A stretch of 64,000 nt of DNA, taken from contig DATNBR010000050.1 of NCBI GenBank assembly GCA_035571875.1, forward strand, positions 1 to 64,000, read 5' to 3'. Below, piece by piece: positions 42,296 through 50,463 of the stretch. Made by a program: the position numbers and the translations under genes. The stretch is from Parafrigoribacterium_A sp035571875. Its GTDB lineage: Bacteria; Actinomycetota; Actinomycetes; Actinomycetales; Microbacteriaceae. Each line of letters opens with the position of its first letter. Position 1 is the first letter of the stretch. The notes under the pieces were generated by a model. It had not been told where the DNA came from, did not search any database, and saw nothing but the letters and a program-made list of their open reading frames with translations.

Positions 42296-43675
42296 TCAGT
42301 GGCCGGTGAGGGGGGCCATCAGCTTCGCCGCCAGGGATGTGCGGTGGGTGATCCGCTCCTCCAGGTCTGCCGCCTCCATCGCCAGGAGGCCGAGGTTCGA
42401 CCCGACGAAGCGCAACGGTTCGAGTTCCCAGCTCGGCGAGCGGTGGTTGGTCCAGGGCAGTCGGGTGAGCTCGGTGTCCCGCCCGGAAATCAGGTCGGCG
42501 AGGGTTCTTCCGGCGAGATTCGTGGTGCTGAGGCCGTCCCCGACGTAGCCGCCGGCCGAGGCGATGCGGGTCACCGGGTCGAAGCTCGCGTGCGCATGCC
42601 AGTCTCGGGGCACGCCGAGCGGACCTCCCCAGCGGTGGGTGACCTCCGCATCCGCAGCCTGGGGAAAGAGGTCGACGAGCGTCTTGCGCAGGTGCTCGAA
42701 GACGCCCGGCACCCGATCGTATTCAGAGCGGATGCTGCTGCCCCAGTGATAGCGCGCCCCGCGGCCGCCGAAGGCAAAGCGATTGTCTGCCGTGCGCTGC
42801 CCGTAAATGAGCAGGTGCCGGTAGTCGGCGAAGGTCTGGCCGTGCTCGATGCCGATCTCGCGCCAGGTATCGTCGCTCAGCGGCTCCGTCGCGATCATGA
42901 GCGAGTACAGCGGCAGTATGCGGCGGTGCGTCTTCGGCAGGGTTGCGCCATAGCCCTCCGTGGCGATCACGACGGTTTCCGCAGTAACGGTGCCGTGCGT
43001 CGTGAGCACGGACCCCGCGCTCCAGTCGAGCACCTCGGTCCGTTCGTAGATCGTGCCTCCCAGCCGCTCCACCGTGCGGGCGAGGCCGCGCACGAGCTTC
43101 GCGGGATGAAGCCGCGCGCAGGCCGGATCGAGGGTGGCCGCGAGCATCCCGGTGGGTCCGGTGGGTCCGGTGGGGTTCGGCAGGAATTCGACCCGGTCGA
43201 CCCCGTAGTGGGCGGCCTCCGCGACCTCCGATCTGGCGCGCTCGAGCTGCGGTCGCGACCGCGCGTAGCCGATTGTGCCGGCCTTGAGGTAGTCGCAGTC
43301 GATGCCCTCGGCGTCCGTCACCCTGCCTACCTCGTCGACGGCGTCGATCATGGCCCGGCGCATGGCGAGGGCCGCATCGAGGCCGTGACGGCGTTCGAGG
43401 GCCGTGGTTGATGCGGGGAAGAGCGCGGAGCACCAGCCGCCGTTGCGGCCCGATGCGCCGAAGCCCGCGATGTGCTTCTCGATCACGGCAACGCGTAGCG
43501 CGCGGTCCCGCTTCAGCAGGTAGTAGGCGGTCCAGAGCCCGGTGAGCCCGCCGCCGACGATCGCGACATCGACCGCGACATCGCCGGGCAGCGCAGATCT
43601 CGGTGCGAGATCGTCCGCGCCGGAACCCACCAGCGAGTCGAGCCAGAAGCTGAGATCGCCATATCCGCTCTTCAT
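42296..43675 (-). CDS. FAD-dependent amine oxidoreductase (DAO family)
   Basis: A 459-residue flavoprotein of the D-amino-acid-oxidase/PuuB-like family, which oxidises amines such as gamma-glutamylputrescine or related substrates. The FAD motif VAIVGGGLTGLWTAYYLL lies near residue 38, GFGASGRNGGW is the conserved loop of this branch, and GYVGDGLSTTNLAGRTLADL closes the FAD site near the C-terminus. ATG 43675 is preferred because GGGGAG lies four bases upstream. A local run of 9-bp repeats encodes GPTGPTG. Downstream of the aminotransferase on the same strand, it is likely part of an amine catabolic operon. Confidence 0.85.
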   Translation of the reverse strand: MKSGYGDLSFWLDSLVGSGADDLAPRSALPGDVAVDVAIVGGGLTGLWTAYYLLKRDRALRVAVIEKHIAGFGASGRNGGWCSALFPASTTALERRHGLDAALAMRRAMIDAVDEVGRVTDAEGIDCDYLKAGTIGYARSRPQLERARSEVAEAAHYGVDRVEFLPNPTGPTGPTGMLAATLDPACARLHPAKLVRGLARTVERLGGTIYERTEVLDWSAGSVLTTHGTVTAETVVIATEGYGATLPKTHRRILPLYSLMIATEPLSDDTWREIGIEHGQTFADYRHLLIYGQRTADNRFAFGGRGARYHWGSSIRSEYDRVPGVFEHLRKTLVDLFPQAADAEVTHRWGGPLGVPRDWHAHASFDPVTRIASAGGYVGDGLSTTNLAGRTLADLISGRDTELTRLPWTNHRSPSWELEPLRFVGSNLGLLAMEAADLEERITHRTSLAAKLMAPLTGH

Positions 43676-43706
43676 ACACTCCCCGCAGTCACGGAAACCC
43701 GAGGGC

Positions 43707-45128
43707 TCAGATGCGGGTCCAGGCCTCGGTGAGCACACCGCGCAGGATCGACTCGATCTCGTCGAACTCCTTCGGGCCGATGGTCAGCGGCGGCGCGAGC
43801 TGCACGACTGGGTCTCCCCGGTCATCCGCCCGGCAGTACAGGCCGGCCTCGAACAGCGCCTTGGAGAGGAAGCCGCGCAGGAGCCGTTCGGACTCGTCGT
43901 CGTCGAAGGTCTCCTTGGTCGCCTTGTCTTTGACGAGCTCGATGCCGAAGAAGTACCCGTCGCCGCGCACGTCGCCCACGATCGGCAGGTCCAGCAGCTT
44001 CTCGAGCGTCGCGCGGAAGATCGGGGAGTTGGTGCGCACGTTCTCGTTGAGCTTCTCCTCCTCGAAGATGTCGAGGTTGGCGAGCGCGACTGCCGAGGAC
44101 ACCGGATGGCCGCCGAAGGTGTAGCCGTGATAGAACGCCGTGTCACCGTGCTTGAACGGCTCGTACAGCCTGTCGCTGATGATGGTCGCGCCGATCGGGG
44201 AGTACCCGCTCGTCATGCCCTTGGCACAGGTGATCATGTCGGGCTGGAAGCCGTAGGTGGTCGAGGCGAACATGTTGCCGATGCGGCCGAAGCCTGTGAT
44301 GACCTCGTCCGCCACGAGCAGCACGTCGTACTTGTCGCAGATCTCGCGCACCCGCTGGAAGTACCCGGGCGGTGGCGGGAAGCAACCGCCGCTGTTCTGC
44401 ACCGGCTCGAGGAACACCGCGGCGACGGTCTCGGGGCCCTCGAACTCGATCATCTCCTCGATGCGGTTCGCGGCCCACTGCCCGAAGGCGTTCAGGTCGT
44501 CCGCGTGCTCGGGCGCGCGGTAGAAGTTCGTGTTCGGCACGCGGAAGCCGCCGGGGGTGACCGGTTCGAACATCTCCTTCATCGCCGGGATGCCCGTGAT
44601 GGCGAGCGCGCCCTGCGGGGTGCCGTGGTAGGCGACGGCCCGGGAGATGACCTTGTGCTTGGTGGGCCGGCCCTGCAGCTTCCAGTAGTACTTGGCGAGC
44701 TTGAATGCGGTCTCGACCGCCTCGCCGCCGCCGGTGGAGAAGAACACGCGGTTGAGATCTCCCGGGGCGTAGCCCGCGAGCCGGTCGGCCAGTTCGATCG
44801 CACTCGGATGCGCATACGACCAGAGCGGGAAGAAGGCGAGCTCCTCGGCCTGCTTGGCCGCGACCTCGGCGAGTCGCCTGCGGCCGTGACCGGCATTGAC
44901 GACGAAGAGGCCGCTCAGGGCGTCGAAGTACTTCTTGCCCTTCGAGTCCCAGATGTGGTGCCCCTCGCCCTTGACGATGATGGGCACGCCCGGTCCGTCC
45001 TCCATGACGGACTGTCTGGCGAAGTGCATCCAGAGGTGATCTTTGGCCTTCTGCTGCAGCGCCGCCTCGTCGTACTTCGTCGACCCTGACGCTGCCGATG
45101 GCTGAGCCGTCTCGACTGTGGTTGTCAT
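43707..45128 (-). CDS. Class III aminotransferase (omega-amino acid / putrescine type)
   Basis: A 473-residue PLP-dependent class III aminotransferase that moves an amino group from an omega-amine (putrescine, GABA, beta-alanine or similar) to pyruvate or 2-oxoglutarate. GGGEAVETAFKLAK binds PLP phosphate, LLVADEVITGFGRIG carries the PLP-interacting aspartate, and the Schiff-base lysine lies in TCAKGMTSGYSPIGA. The ATG 45128 start is two bases from the Lrp gene's stop. Adjacent aldehyde dehydrogenase and amine oxidoreductase genes suggest oxidation of the resulting aldehyde. Exact substrate uncertain. Confidence 0.88.
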   Translation of the reverse strand: MTTTVETAQPSAASGSTKYDEAALQQKAKDHLWMHFARQSVMEDGPGVPIIVKGEGHHIWDSKGKKYFDALSGLFVVNAGHGRRRLAEVAAKQAEELAFFPLWSYAHPSAIELADRLAGYAPGDLNRVFFSTGGGEAVETAFKLAKYYWKLQGRPTKHKVISRAVAYHGTPQGALAITGIPAMKEMFEPVTPGGFRVPNTNFYRAPEHADDLNAFGQWAANRIEEMIEFEGPETVAAVFLEPVQNSGGCFPPPPGYFQRVREICDKYDVLLVADEVITGFGRIGNMFASTTYGFQPDMITCAKGMTSGYSPIGATIISDRLYEPFKHGDTAFYHGYTFGGHPVSSAVALANLDIFEEEKLNENVRTNSPIFRATLEKLLDLPIVGDVRGDGYFFGIELVKDKATKETFDDDESERLLRGFLSKALFEAGLYCRADDRGDPVVQLAPPLTIGPKEFDEIESILRGVLTEAWTRI

Positions 45129-45130
45129 GA

Positions 45131-45607
45131 TTACCTAGTTCCCCAGTTGTAGAACTGTTTCTGAAGTTTGAGATAGACGAAAGTTTCGGTGGACTGCACG
45201 CCCGGAATGCCGCGGATGTCCTGGTTGAGCAGTTCGATGAGGTCGTCGTCGTTCTCACAGACGACCTCCGCGAGGATGTCGAAGCTGCCCGCGGTGAGCA
45301 CGACGTAGTCGACGGCCGGAATTCGGCCGAGCCGCTCCGCGATCGCCGTGGTGTCACCCGTCGCTCGCACGCCGATCATGGCCTGGCGGTAGAAACCGAG
45401 CTGCATGGGGTCCGTGACGGCGACCACCTGCATGACTCCGGAATCCGTGAGTTTCTGTACCCGCTGGCGCACGGCGGCCTCGCTGAGACCGACGGCCTTG
45501 CCGATCTCTGCGTAGCTGCGGCGGCCATCCGATTGCAATTGTTCGATGATCGCCTTGGATACGTCATCGAGCTGCACTGCCTTGCCGGGCTTGCTCGAAG
45601 GTGTCAT
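45131..45607 (-). CDS. Lrp/AsnC-family regulator
   Basis: A 158-residue feast/famine regulator. An N-terminal helix-turn-helix (LDDVSKAIIEQLQSDGRRSYAEIGKAVGLSEAAVRQRVQKL region) is followed by the ligand-binding RAM/ACT-like domain (GVRATGD..., VVLTAGSFDILAEVV). It lies between the divergent aldehyde dehydrogenase and the downstream aminotransferase/FAD oxidoreductase genes. The start is ATG 45607, six bases after a -10 box, so leaderless. Control of this amine pathway and of itself is inferred. Confidence 0.92.
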   Translation of the reverse strand: MTPSSKPGKAVQLDDVSKAIIEQLQSDGRRSYAEIGKAVGLSEAAVRQRVQKLTDSGVMQVVAVTDPMQLGFYRQAMIGVRATGDTTAIAERLGRIPAVDYVVLTAGSFDILAEVVCENDDDLIELLNQDIRGIPGVQSTETFVYLKLQKQFYNWGTR

Positions 45608-45613
45608 GCGTTG

Positions 45614-45642
45614 ATTCTGTCAGTGAAACCATGTTCTGACAA
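45614..45642 (-). promoter_or_regulatory. Lrp-gene promoter with overlapping inverted repeat
   Basis: On the minus strand, TTGTCA (45642-45637) and CAGAAT (45619-45614) are spaced by exactly 17 bp and the ATG follows the -10 by six bases. The inverted repeat TGTCAG (45618-45623) / CTGACA (45636-45641) overlaps both hexamers, a layout fitting negative autoregulation by the encoded Lrp/AsnC protein, and it also lies in the divergent region of the aldehyde dehydrogenase gene. Confidence 0.65.
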
Positions 45643-45730
45643 GCGAATCCGCAGCTCAATAGCAGTTCAGCAACGAAATCGGTGGCTTGCATCGCTGGTC
45701 AAGACCCACCACTCTCGCTATGTTGGAGCG

Positions 45731-47167
45731 ATGGATGCTCCCGAACTCAAGAACTTCATCGACGGCGACTACCGCGCGGCGAACGGCGAGTCGACCTTTG
45801 CCGTGATCGATCCGGCGACCGAGGAGCGGTACGCGAGCTCCCCGGTGTCGGGCAGCGCGGATGTCGACGCCGCCTTCGCTGCGGCCGCTTCCGCCTTCGA
45901 GACCTGGGGCGAGACCACGCCGGCGGAGCGGCAGCTCGCACTGTTCCGTATCGCTGACGCCATGGAGGCGCGCGCCGAGGATTTCGCGGACGCCGAGTCG
46001 AAAGACACCGGCAAACCGCGGGCGACCCTGGTGCAGGACGAGATCCTGCTCTCGGTCGACCAGATCCGCTTCTTCGCGGGCGAGGCGCGCAACCTCGAGG
46101 GGAAGTCTGCTGGCGAATATCTGAAGGACCACACCTCCTTCATTCGTCGCGAACCGGTGGGGGTCATCGGGCAGGTGACACCGTGGAACTACCCGCTCAA
46201 CATGGCGGTCTGGAAGTTCGCGCCGGCGCTCGCCGCGGGCAACACGACCGTGCTGAAGCCCTCGGACACGACCCCGTCCTCGACCCTGCTGCTCGCCGAG
46301 GTCGCCGCTGAGTTCCTGCCGAAGGGCGTGCTCAACGTCATCCTCGGCGACCGCACGACGGGGGCCGCGATGGTCGACCACCGCACGCCGCAGATGGTCT
46401 CCATCACCGGCTCTGTTCGGGCGGGGATGGAGGTCGCCCGTGCCGCCGCGAGCGATCTCAAGCGCGTGCATCTCGAGCTCGGGGGAAAGGCGCCGGTGAT
46501 CGTCTTCGACGACGTCGACATCGAGCGCGCCGTCGAGGGCATCGCCGCCGCGGGCTACTTCAACGCCGGGCAGGACTGCACGGCCGCCACTCGCGTGCTC
46601 GTTCAGTCGGGCATCCACGACGAGTTCGTCGCCGCGCTCGCGGCGTACGCCCGCGAGCACGCAAAAACGGGCGCACCGAGCGACCTCGACGCCTTCTTCG
46701 GTCCCGTGAACAACGCCAATCAGTTGGCGCAGGTGCAGGGCTTCCTCGAGCGACTGCCCGACAGTGCCGTGATCGAACTCGGGGGGCACCGGCAGGGTTC
46801 GACGGGTTTCTTCCACGAGGCGACGATCGTCTCCGGTCTCACTCAGACGGATGAGGCGGTGCAGAACGAGATCTTCGGCCCGGTGATCACCGTGCAGAGG
46901 TTCGGCGATGAAGCCGAGGCACTGGCCGCCGCGAACGACGTGCGTTACGGGCTCGCCTCGAGCGTCTGGACCCGCGACCACGGTCGCGCCATGCGCTGTG
47001 CCAAGCACCTCGACTTCGGCTGCGTCTGGATCAACACGCACATACCAATCGTCGCCGAGATGCCGCACGGTGGATTCAAGCACTCCGGGTACGGCAAGGA
47101 CCTGTCGAGTTACGGCTTCGAGGACTACACCAGGATCAAGCACGTGATGAGCTACATCGGCGGGTAA
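45731..47167 (+). CDS. NAD(P)-dependent aldehyde dehydrogenase (gamma-aminobutyraldehyde-type)
   Basis: A 478-residue aldehyde dehydrogenase. The catalytic cysteine lies in NAGQDCTAATR and the general-base glutamate in HLELGGKAPV; the NAD-binding PWNYPLNMAVWK and ITGSVRAGMEV are intact. NAGQDC and the final GYGKDLSSYGFEDYTRIKHV resemble gamma-aminobutyraldehyde dehydrogenases (PatD/PuuC group), consistent with its divergent amine catabolic neighbours. The start is ATG 45731, six bases after TATGTT (45719-45724), suggesting leaderless transcription. A gap of 50 bp separates it from the FHA cluster. Confidence 0.88.
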   Translation: MDAPELKNFIDGDYRAANGESTFAVIDPATEERYASSPVSGSADVDAAFAAAASAFETWGETTPAERQLALFRIADAMEARAEDFADAESKDTGKPRATLVQDEILLSVDQIRFFAGEARNLEGKSAGEYLKDHTSFIRREPVGVIGQVTPWNYPLNMAVWKFAPALAAGNTTVLKPSDTTPSSTLLLAEVAAEFLPKGVLNVILGDRTTGAAMVDHRTPQMVSITGSVRAGMEVARAAASDLKRVHLELGGKAPVIVFDDVDIERAVEGIAAAGYFNAGQDCTAATRVLVQSGIHDEFVAALAAYAREHAKTGAPSDLDAFFGPVNNANQLAQVQGFLERLPDSAVIELGGHRQGSTGFFHEATIVSGLTQTDEAVQNEIFGPVITVQRFGDEAEALAAANDVRYGLASSVWTRDHGRAMRCAKHLDFGCVWINTHIPIVAEMPHGGFKHSGYGKDLSSYGFEDYTRIKHVMSYIGG

Positions 47168-47205
47168 ATGGGGTCGCGGTGGAGCGCGTGCGCGGCACGG
47201 AGTCC

Positions 47206-47211
47206 TAGGCT
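47206..47211 (+). promoter_or_regulatory. Leaderless-type -10 box of the FHA cluster
   Basis: TAGGCT is followed by GGCAGC and then the GTG start of the FHA gene. The sequence GCTGGCAGC(A/G)TG is shared with the aldo/keto reductase start at 30842. It marks the probable main promoter of the 47-64 kb cluster. Confidence 0.55.
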
Positions 47212-47217
47212 GGCAGC

Positions 47218-48093
47218 GTGCATGAGGATTTCGACGACACCGTTCTGGTGCCGTCGCGCCGTGTTCCACCGCGGCAGGAAGACGTCGACGAAGACACCGT
47301 CGTGCCGAACCGGCCGAAGGTGCACGCCGGCGCGCCCGTAGAAGAGGCGGAGGTGCAGGGCGAGTCCGCCGCCGCCGAGTCGAATGCTGCACATCGTCCC
47401 CCCGCGCTCGTGGAGCCGCCATCTACGAGTCGTCGCCGTGTGCCGCTCACGCACAAGCGGCTCACCGAGACGCTGCGCTCACCCTCGGCCGCGCGCGATC
47501 CGCACGTGCTTCCGCCCGCCGTGCAGCGACCGGATTCGCACATCGACACCGCACCCGCCGCCGAGCCGCCGACACCGCGGCCCGCTCCGCTCAGCGAACC
47601 GGTGGCCCCGCCCGCGTCGGCGCTTCCCCTCGCACGCCCTCCCGTGCTTCCCCCCGCTCCGCCCTCGCCGCGAGTGGAGTCTGCGGCTTCGAGTGTGCCC
47701 GTCACCTCCTCGGCCCACGGATTTCGCATCGGCGACCGCGCGCCGGTGACCCTCGATGTGCCCGCCCTGATCGGTCGGCGCCCGACGGCGCCGAGGGTGC
47801 CCGGCAGGGTCTTCCCGCGGCTCGTGCGCGTGTCCTCGCCGCTCAACGAGGTCTCGAGCACCCATGTCGAGTTGCGCCAGGAGGGCCACTCCGTCATCGT
47901 CACCGATCTCCGATCGACGAACGGCACCGTCGTGCGAATGCCCGGCTCGCGCCCGGTGAAGCTGCGCCAGGGGGAGTCGCTCGTCGTGCGCCCCGGAACC
48001 CAGGTCGACATCGGCGACGGCAACATTCTCGAGATTCTCCCACCGCCGCGCCTCACGGTTCCCGGTGACTCCGCAGAGAGGGGCTGGTCATGA
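47218..48093 (+). CDS. FHA-domain phosphopeptide-binding protein
   Basis: A 291-residue protein with a long Pro/Ala/Arg-rich N-terminal half (to about residue 160, apparently disordered). It begins HEDFDDTVLVPSRR and repeats the TVLVP/TVVPN pattern, a typical kinase target with acidic residues around Thr. The C-terminal FHA domain (about 175-285) has the expected LIGRRP, SSTHVEL and TDLRSTNGT residues that bind phosphothreonine. The start is GTG 47218 with a leaderless -10. First gene of the co-directional cluster; it overlaps the phosphatase gene by four bases and probably reads the state of the kinase/phosphatase pair. Confidence 0.88.
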   Translation: MHEDFDDTVLVPSRRVPPRQEDVDEDTVVPNRPKVHAGAPVEEAEVQGESAAAESNAAHRPPALVEPPSTSRRRVPLTHKRLTETLRSPSAARDPHVLPPAVQRPDSHIDTAPAAEPPTPRPAPLSEPVAPPASALPLARPPVLPPAPPSPRVESAASSVPVTSSAHGFRIGDRAPVTLDVPALIGRRPTAPRVPGRVFPRLVRVSSPLNEVSSTHVELRQEGHSVIVTDLRSTNGTVVRMPGSRPVKLRQGESLVVRPGTQVDIGDGNILEILPPPRLTVPGDSAERGWS

Positions 48094-48908
48094 CCACGCT
48101 CGGCACCAACACGGCCCAGTTCTCGGTGGCCGTGCCCGGCAAGCAGCCCGGCGCCATCGTGCTCTCCTGGGGTGCGGCCACCGATATCGGACGCAGACGC
48201 GACCACAACGAAGACAGCTTTCTCGCGACCTCGCCCATCTTCGCCGTCGCAGACGGAATGGGCGGCCACTCCTCAGGCGACATCGCGAGCGCCGCCGTCG
48301 TGACGCGACTGGCGGAATCTGTCTCGACCGACTTCACGAGCCAGGACGTGATCGAGGAGGCGCTCATGGCCGCGACCCTCGACATTGCGCAGGCGGCAGA
48401 TGATCGGCAGCTCGGTGTGGGCACGACGGTGACGGGGGCGGCCCTCACCCTGCAGGCAGGCAAGCCGTACTGGGACATCTTCAACATCGGGGACTCCCGC
48501 GTGTACATGTTCGAGCACAACGAGCTCGTTCAGATCACCGTCGATCACTCCGTCGTGCAGGAACTCGTCGACGCGGGCATCATCAGCGAAGCGGATGCCG
48601 AGTCGCATCCGGATGGAAACATCATCACCCGGGCGGTCGGCTTCAATGCCGCGCCGATGCCCGACTACTGGCTGCTTCCCGTGCGCGCGGGACTGCGTCT
48701 GCTGCTCTGTTCGGATGGCCTCAGCAAGGAGGTCGGCAGCGAACGATTGCGGCTGCACCTCGCCGCCGGCCTCAGCGCGAGCGAAACTGCCCAGGCGCTC
48801 GTCGATGCCGCGCTCGCCGCCGGCGGACGCGACAACGTCACCGTTCTCGTCGTTGACGTCGTGCAGTGTGGCTCAGTGTCCGACGCCCCCCATAAGGGGG
48901 GCAAATAG
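48090..48908 (+). CDS. PP2C-family Ser/Thr phosphatase
   Basis: A 272-residue metal-dependent protein phosphatase. The PP2C motifs GRRRDHNEDSF, VADGMGGHSSGD and the late D-N pair in AGGRDNVTVLV are intact, so it is expected to be active and cytoplasmic; no membrane segment is present. The start is ATG 48090, overlapping the FHA gene by four bases. It probably reverses the adjacent kinase. Confidence 0.92.
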   Translation: MTTLGTNTAQFSVAVPGKQPGAIVLSWGAATDIGRRRDHNEDSFLATSPIFAVADGMGGHSSGDIASAAVVTRLAESVSTDFTSQDVIEEALMAATLDIAQAADDRQLGVGTTVTGAALTLQAGKPYWDIFNIGDSRVYMFEHNELVQITVDHSVVQELVDAGIISEADAESHPDGNIITRAVGFNAAPMPDYWLLPVRAGLRLLLCSDGLSKEVGSERLRLHLAAGLSASETAQALVDAALAAGGRDNVTVLVVDVVQCGSVSDAPHKGGK

Positions 48909-48934
48909 GCCTGTCATCAGGGGATTTGCCACTG

Positions 48935-48969
48935 ATGGGACACAGCTCGACGTGCCTACAATGGGACAC
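48935..48969. promoter_or_regulatory. Direct repeats and possible promoter before the kinase gene
   Basis: ATGGGACAC occurs at 48935-48943 and 48961-48969. TACAAT (48957-48962) is a good -10 hexamer; no well-spaced -35 is evident. The 124-bp gap is the largest up to the next large gene, so an internal promoter is plausible. Confidence 0.35.
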
Positions 48970-49032
48970 TGGGCCTGACGGCTGCGCTGCTCGGCGTTGC
49001 ACGGATGCCGCGATGACGAGCGAGGGGGAGCC

Positions 49033-50454
49033 ATGGCACGACGACTACCGTCCCAGCCTCCCGTGCTGCCCGGCTTCTCTCACGTCCACGTGCTCGGCTC
49101 GGGCGGCTTCGCCGACGTCTTCCTGTACGAGCAGAACATGCCGCGTCGCCAGGTCGCCGTCAAGGTCATGCTGAGCGAGATGGTCAATGACCACGTGCGC
49201 CAGATGTTCCAGGCCGAGGCAAACCTCATGGCGCAGCTCAGCGCCCATCCGTCGATCCTCACGGTGCACCAGGCGAGCGTCTCCTCCGACGGCAGGCCGT
49301 ACCTGGTGATGGAACTCTGCTCCTCGTCACTCAGTGAGCGATACCGCAGGGAGCGGCTGCCCGTGCCGGAGGTGTTGCGCATCGCCGTCAAGATCGGAAG
49401 CGCGATCGAAACCGCGCACCGGGCCGGCGTGCTGCACCGCGACATCAAGCCGTCCAACATCCTCATGACGGCGTACGGGCATCCGGTGCTCTCCGACTTC
49501 GGCATCGCGGCGACCCTCGGCGAGTCAGATTCGCAGGAGGCCATCGGAATGTCGATTCCGTGGTCCGCGCCCGAGGTGCTGATGGATGAGACCTCCGGCA
49601 GCGTCGCCTCCGAAGTTTGGTCGCTCGCGGCGACGGTCTACTCGCTCCTCGCAGGCCGTTCACCGTGCGAGATCCCGGGGGAGTCGAACAAGTCGGCCGA
49701 CCTTGTCTCGCGCATCAATCGCGCGAAGATCCAACCGATCGGGCGTAGCGACGTCCCCGCAAGCCTCGAGCAGGTGCTCATCAGGGCGATGTCGCGCAAA
49801 CCCGAGAACCGGCCGCAGACCGTGCTGGAACTCGTGCACGAGTTCCAGGCGATCGAGACCGAACTCGGGGTGCCGCAGACTCCGATCGAGGTCGCGATGG
49901 ACGACTGGGCGCTCGCCACCGTCTCCGATCTCGAGGATCGGACGCGCATCCGCGGTGTCGCCGGTGCCGTGTCGTCAACCAGGGCTCGTCGCCGTCGCCG
50001 AGCGGTCTCTGCCGACGCGAGTTACGCGCCGGTCGGCACGCTGCACCGGCAGGATGCCGCGCCCGGCAGCACGGGTACCCGGCCGCTCAATCAGGGCAAG
50101 GGGATGCGCGCGCTCGCGTGGGGCGTCGTGGCGAGTGCGGTCGTCGTGATCGTGCTGCTCGCCACGGTTACCCTCGTGCTCGTTCGCTCCGACAGCGGCG
50201 GAATACCCCAGGTCACCGACGTCGCTGCGACCACGACCGCTCGGTCCGTCATCTTCAGCTGGAGCGACCCCGGCATCGCCGTCGACGACTCGTACCAGGT
50301 CACGACGAGCGACGGCAAGTCGAGCATCCAGAGTGCAACCAAGTTTCCGGTTGACGCACAGCCGGGCGATCGCGTCTGCATCACTGTAGCGGTCAACCGC
50401 GCGGGCAAGGTCGGCCCGCCGAGCACCGAGAAATGCGTCAACTTCACCGGATGA
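49033..50454 (+). CDS. Transmembrane Ser/Thr protein kinase with extracellular FN3-like domain
   Basis: A 473-residue Hanks-type kinase. The glycine loop LGSGGFADVF (21-30), Lys44 (VAVKVM), catalytic HRDIKPSN (about 135-142) and DFG (about 157) are intact. A disordered basic juxtamembrane stretch (about 315-360, RARRRRRAV) leads to one transmembrane helix (about 363-386). The roughly 85-residue extracellular domain has the FN3-type pattern VTDVAATTTARSVIFSW, with two cysteines (DRVCITV, TEKCVNF), not PASTA repeats. The start is ATG 49033 after GAGGGGGAG. It precedes the giant FN3/Ig protein gene by nine bases, so the kinase may sense that fibre. Confidence 0.9.
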   Translation: MARRLPSQPPVLPGFSHVHVLGSGGFADVFLYEQNMPRRQVAVKVMLSEMVNDHVRQMFQAEANLMAQLSAHPSILTVHQASVSSDGRPYLVMELCSSSLSERYRRERLPVPEVLRIAVKIGSAIETAHRAGVLHRDIKPSNILMTAYGHPVLSDFGIAATLGESDSQEAIGMSIPWSAPEVLMDETSGSVASEVWSLAATVYSLLAGRSPCEIPGESNKSADLVSRINRAKIQPIGRSDVPASLEQVLIRAMSRKPENRPQTVLELVHEFQAIETELGVPQTPIEVAMDDWALATVSDLEDRTRIRGVAGAVSSTRARRRRRAVSADASYAPVGTLHRQDAAPGSTGTRPLNQGKGMRALAWGVVASAVVVIVLLATVTLVLVRSDSGGIPQVTDVAATTTARSVIFSWSDPGIAVDDSYQVTTSDGKSSIQSATKFPVDAQPGDRVCITVAVNRAGKVGPPSTEKCVNFTG

Positions 50455-50463
50455 TGGGCCCCG

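Noticed and set aside
43135..43180. 9-bp tandem repeat encoding GPTGPTG in the FAD oxidoreductase as a frameshift or phase-variation site
   Set aside because: A nine-base period changes only whole residues, and the frame is intact on both sides.
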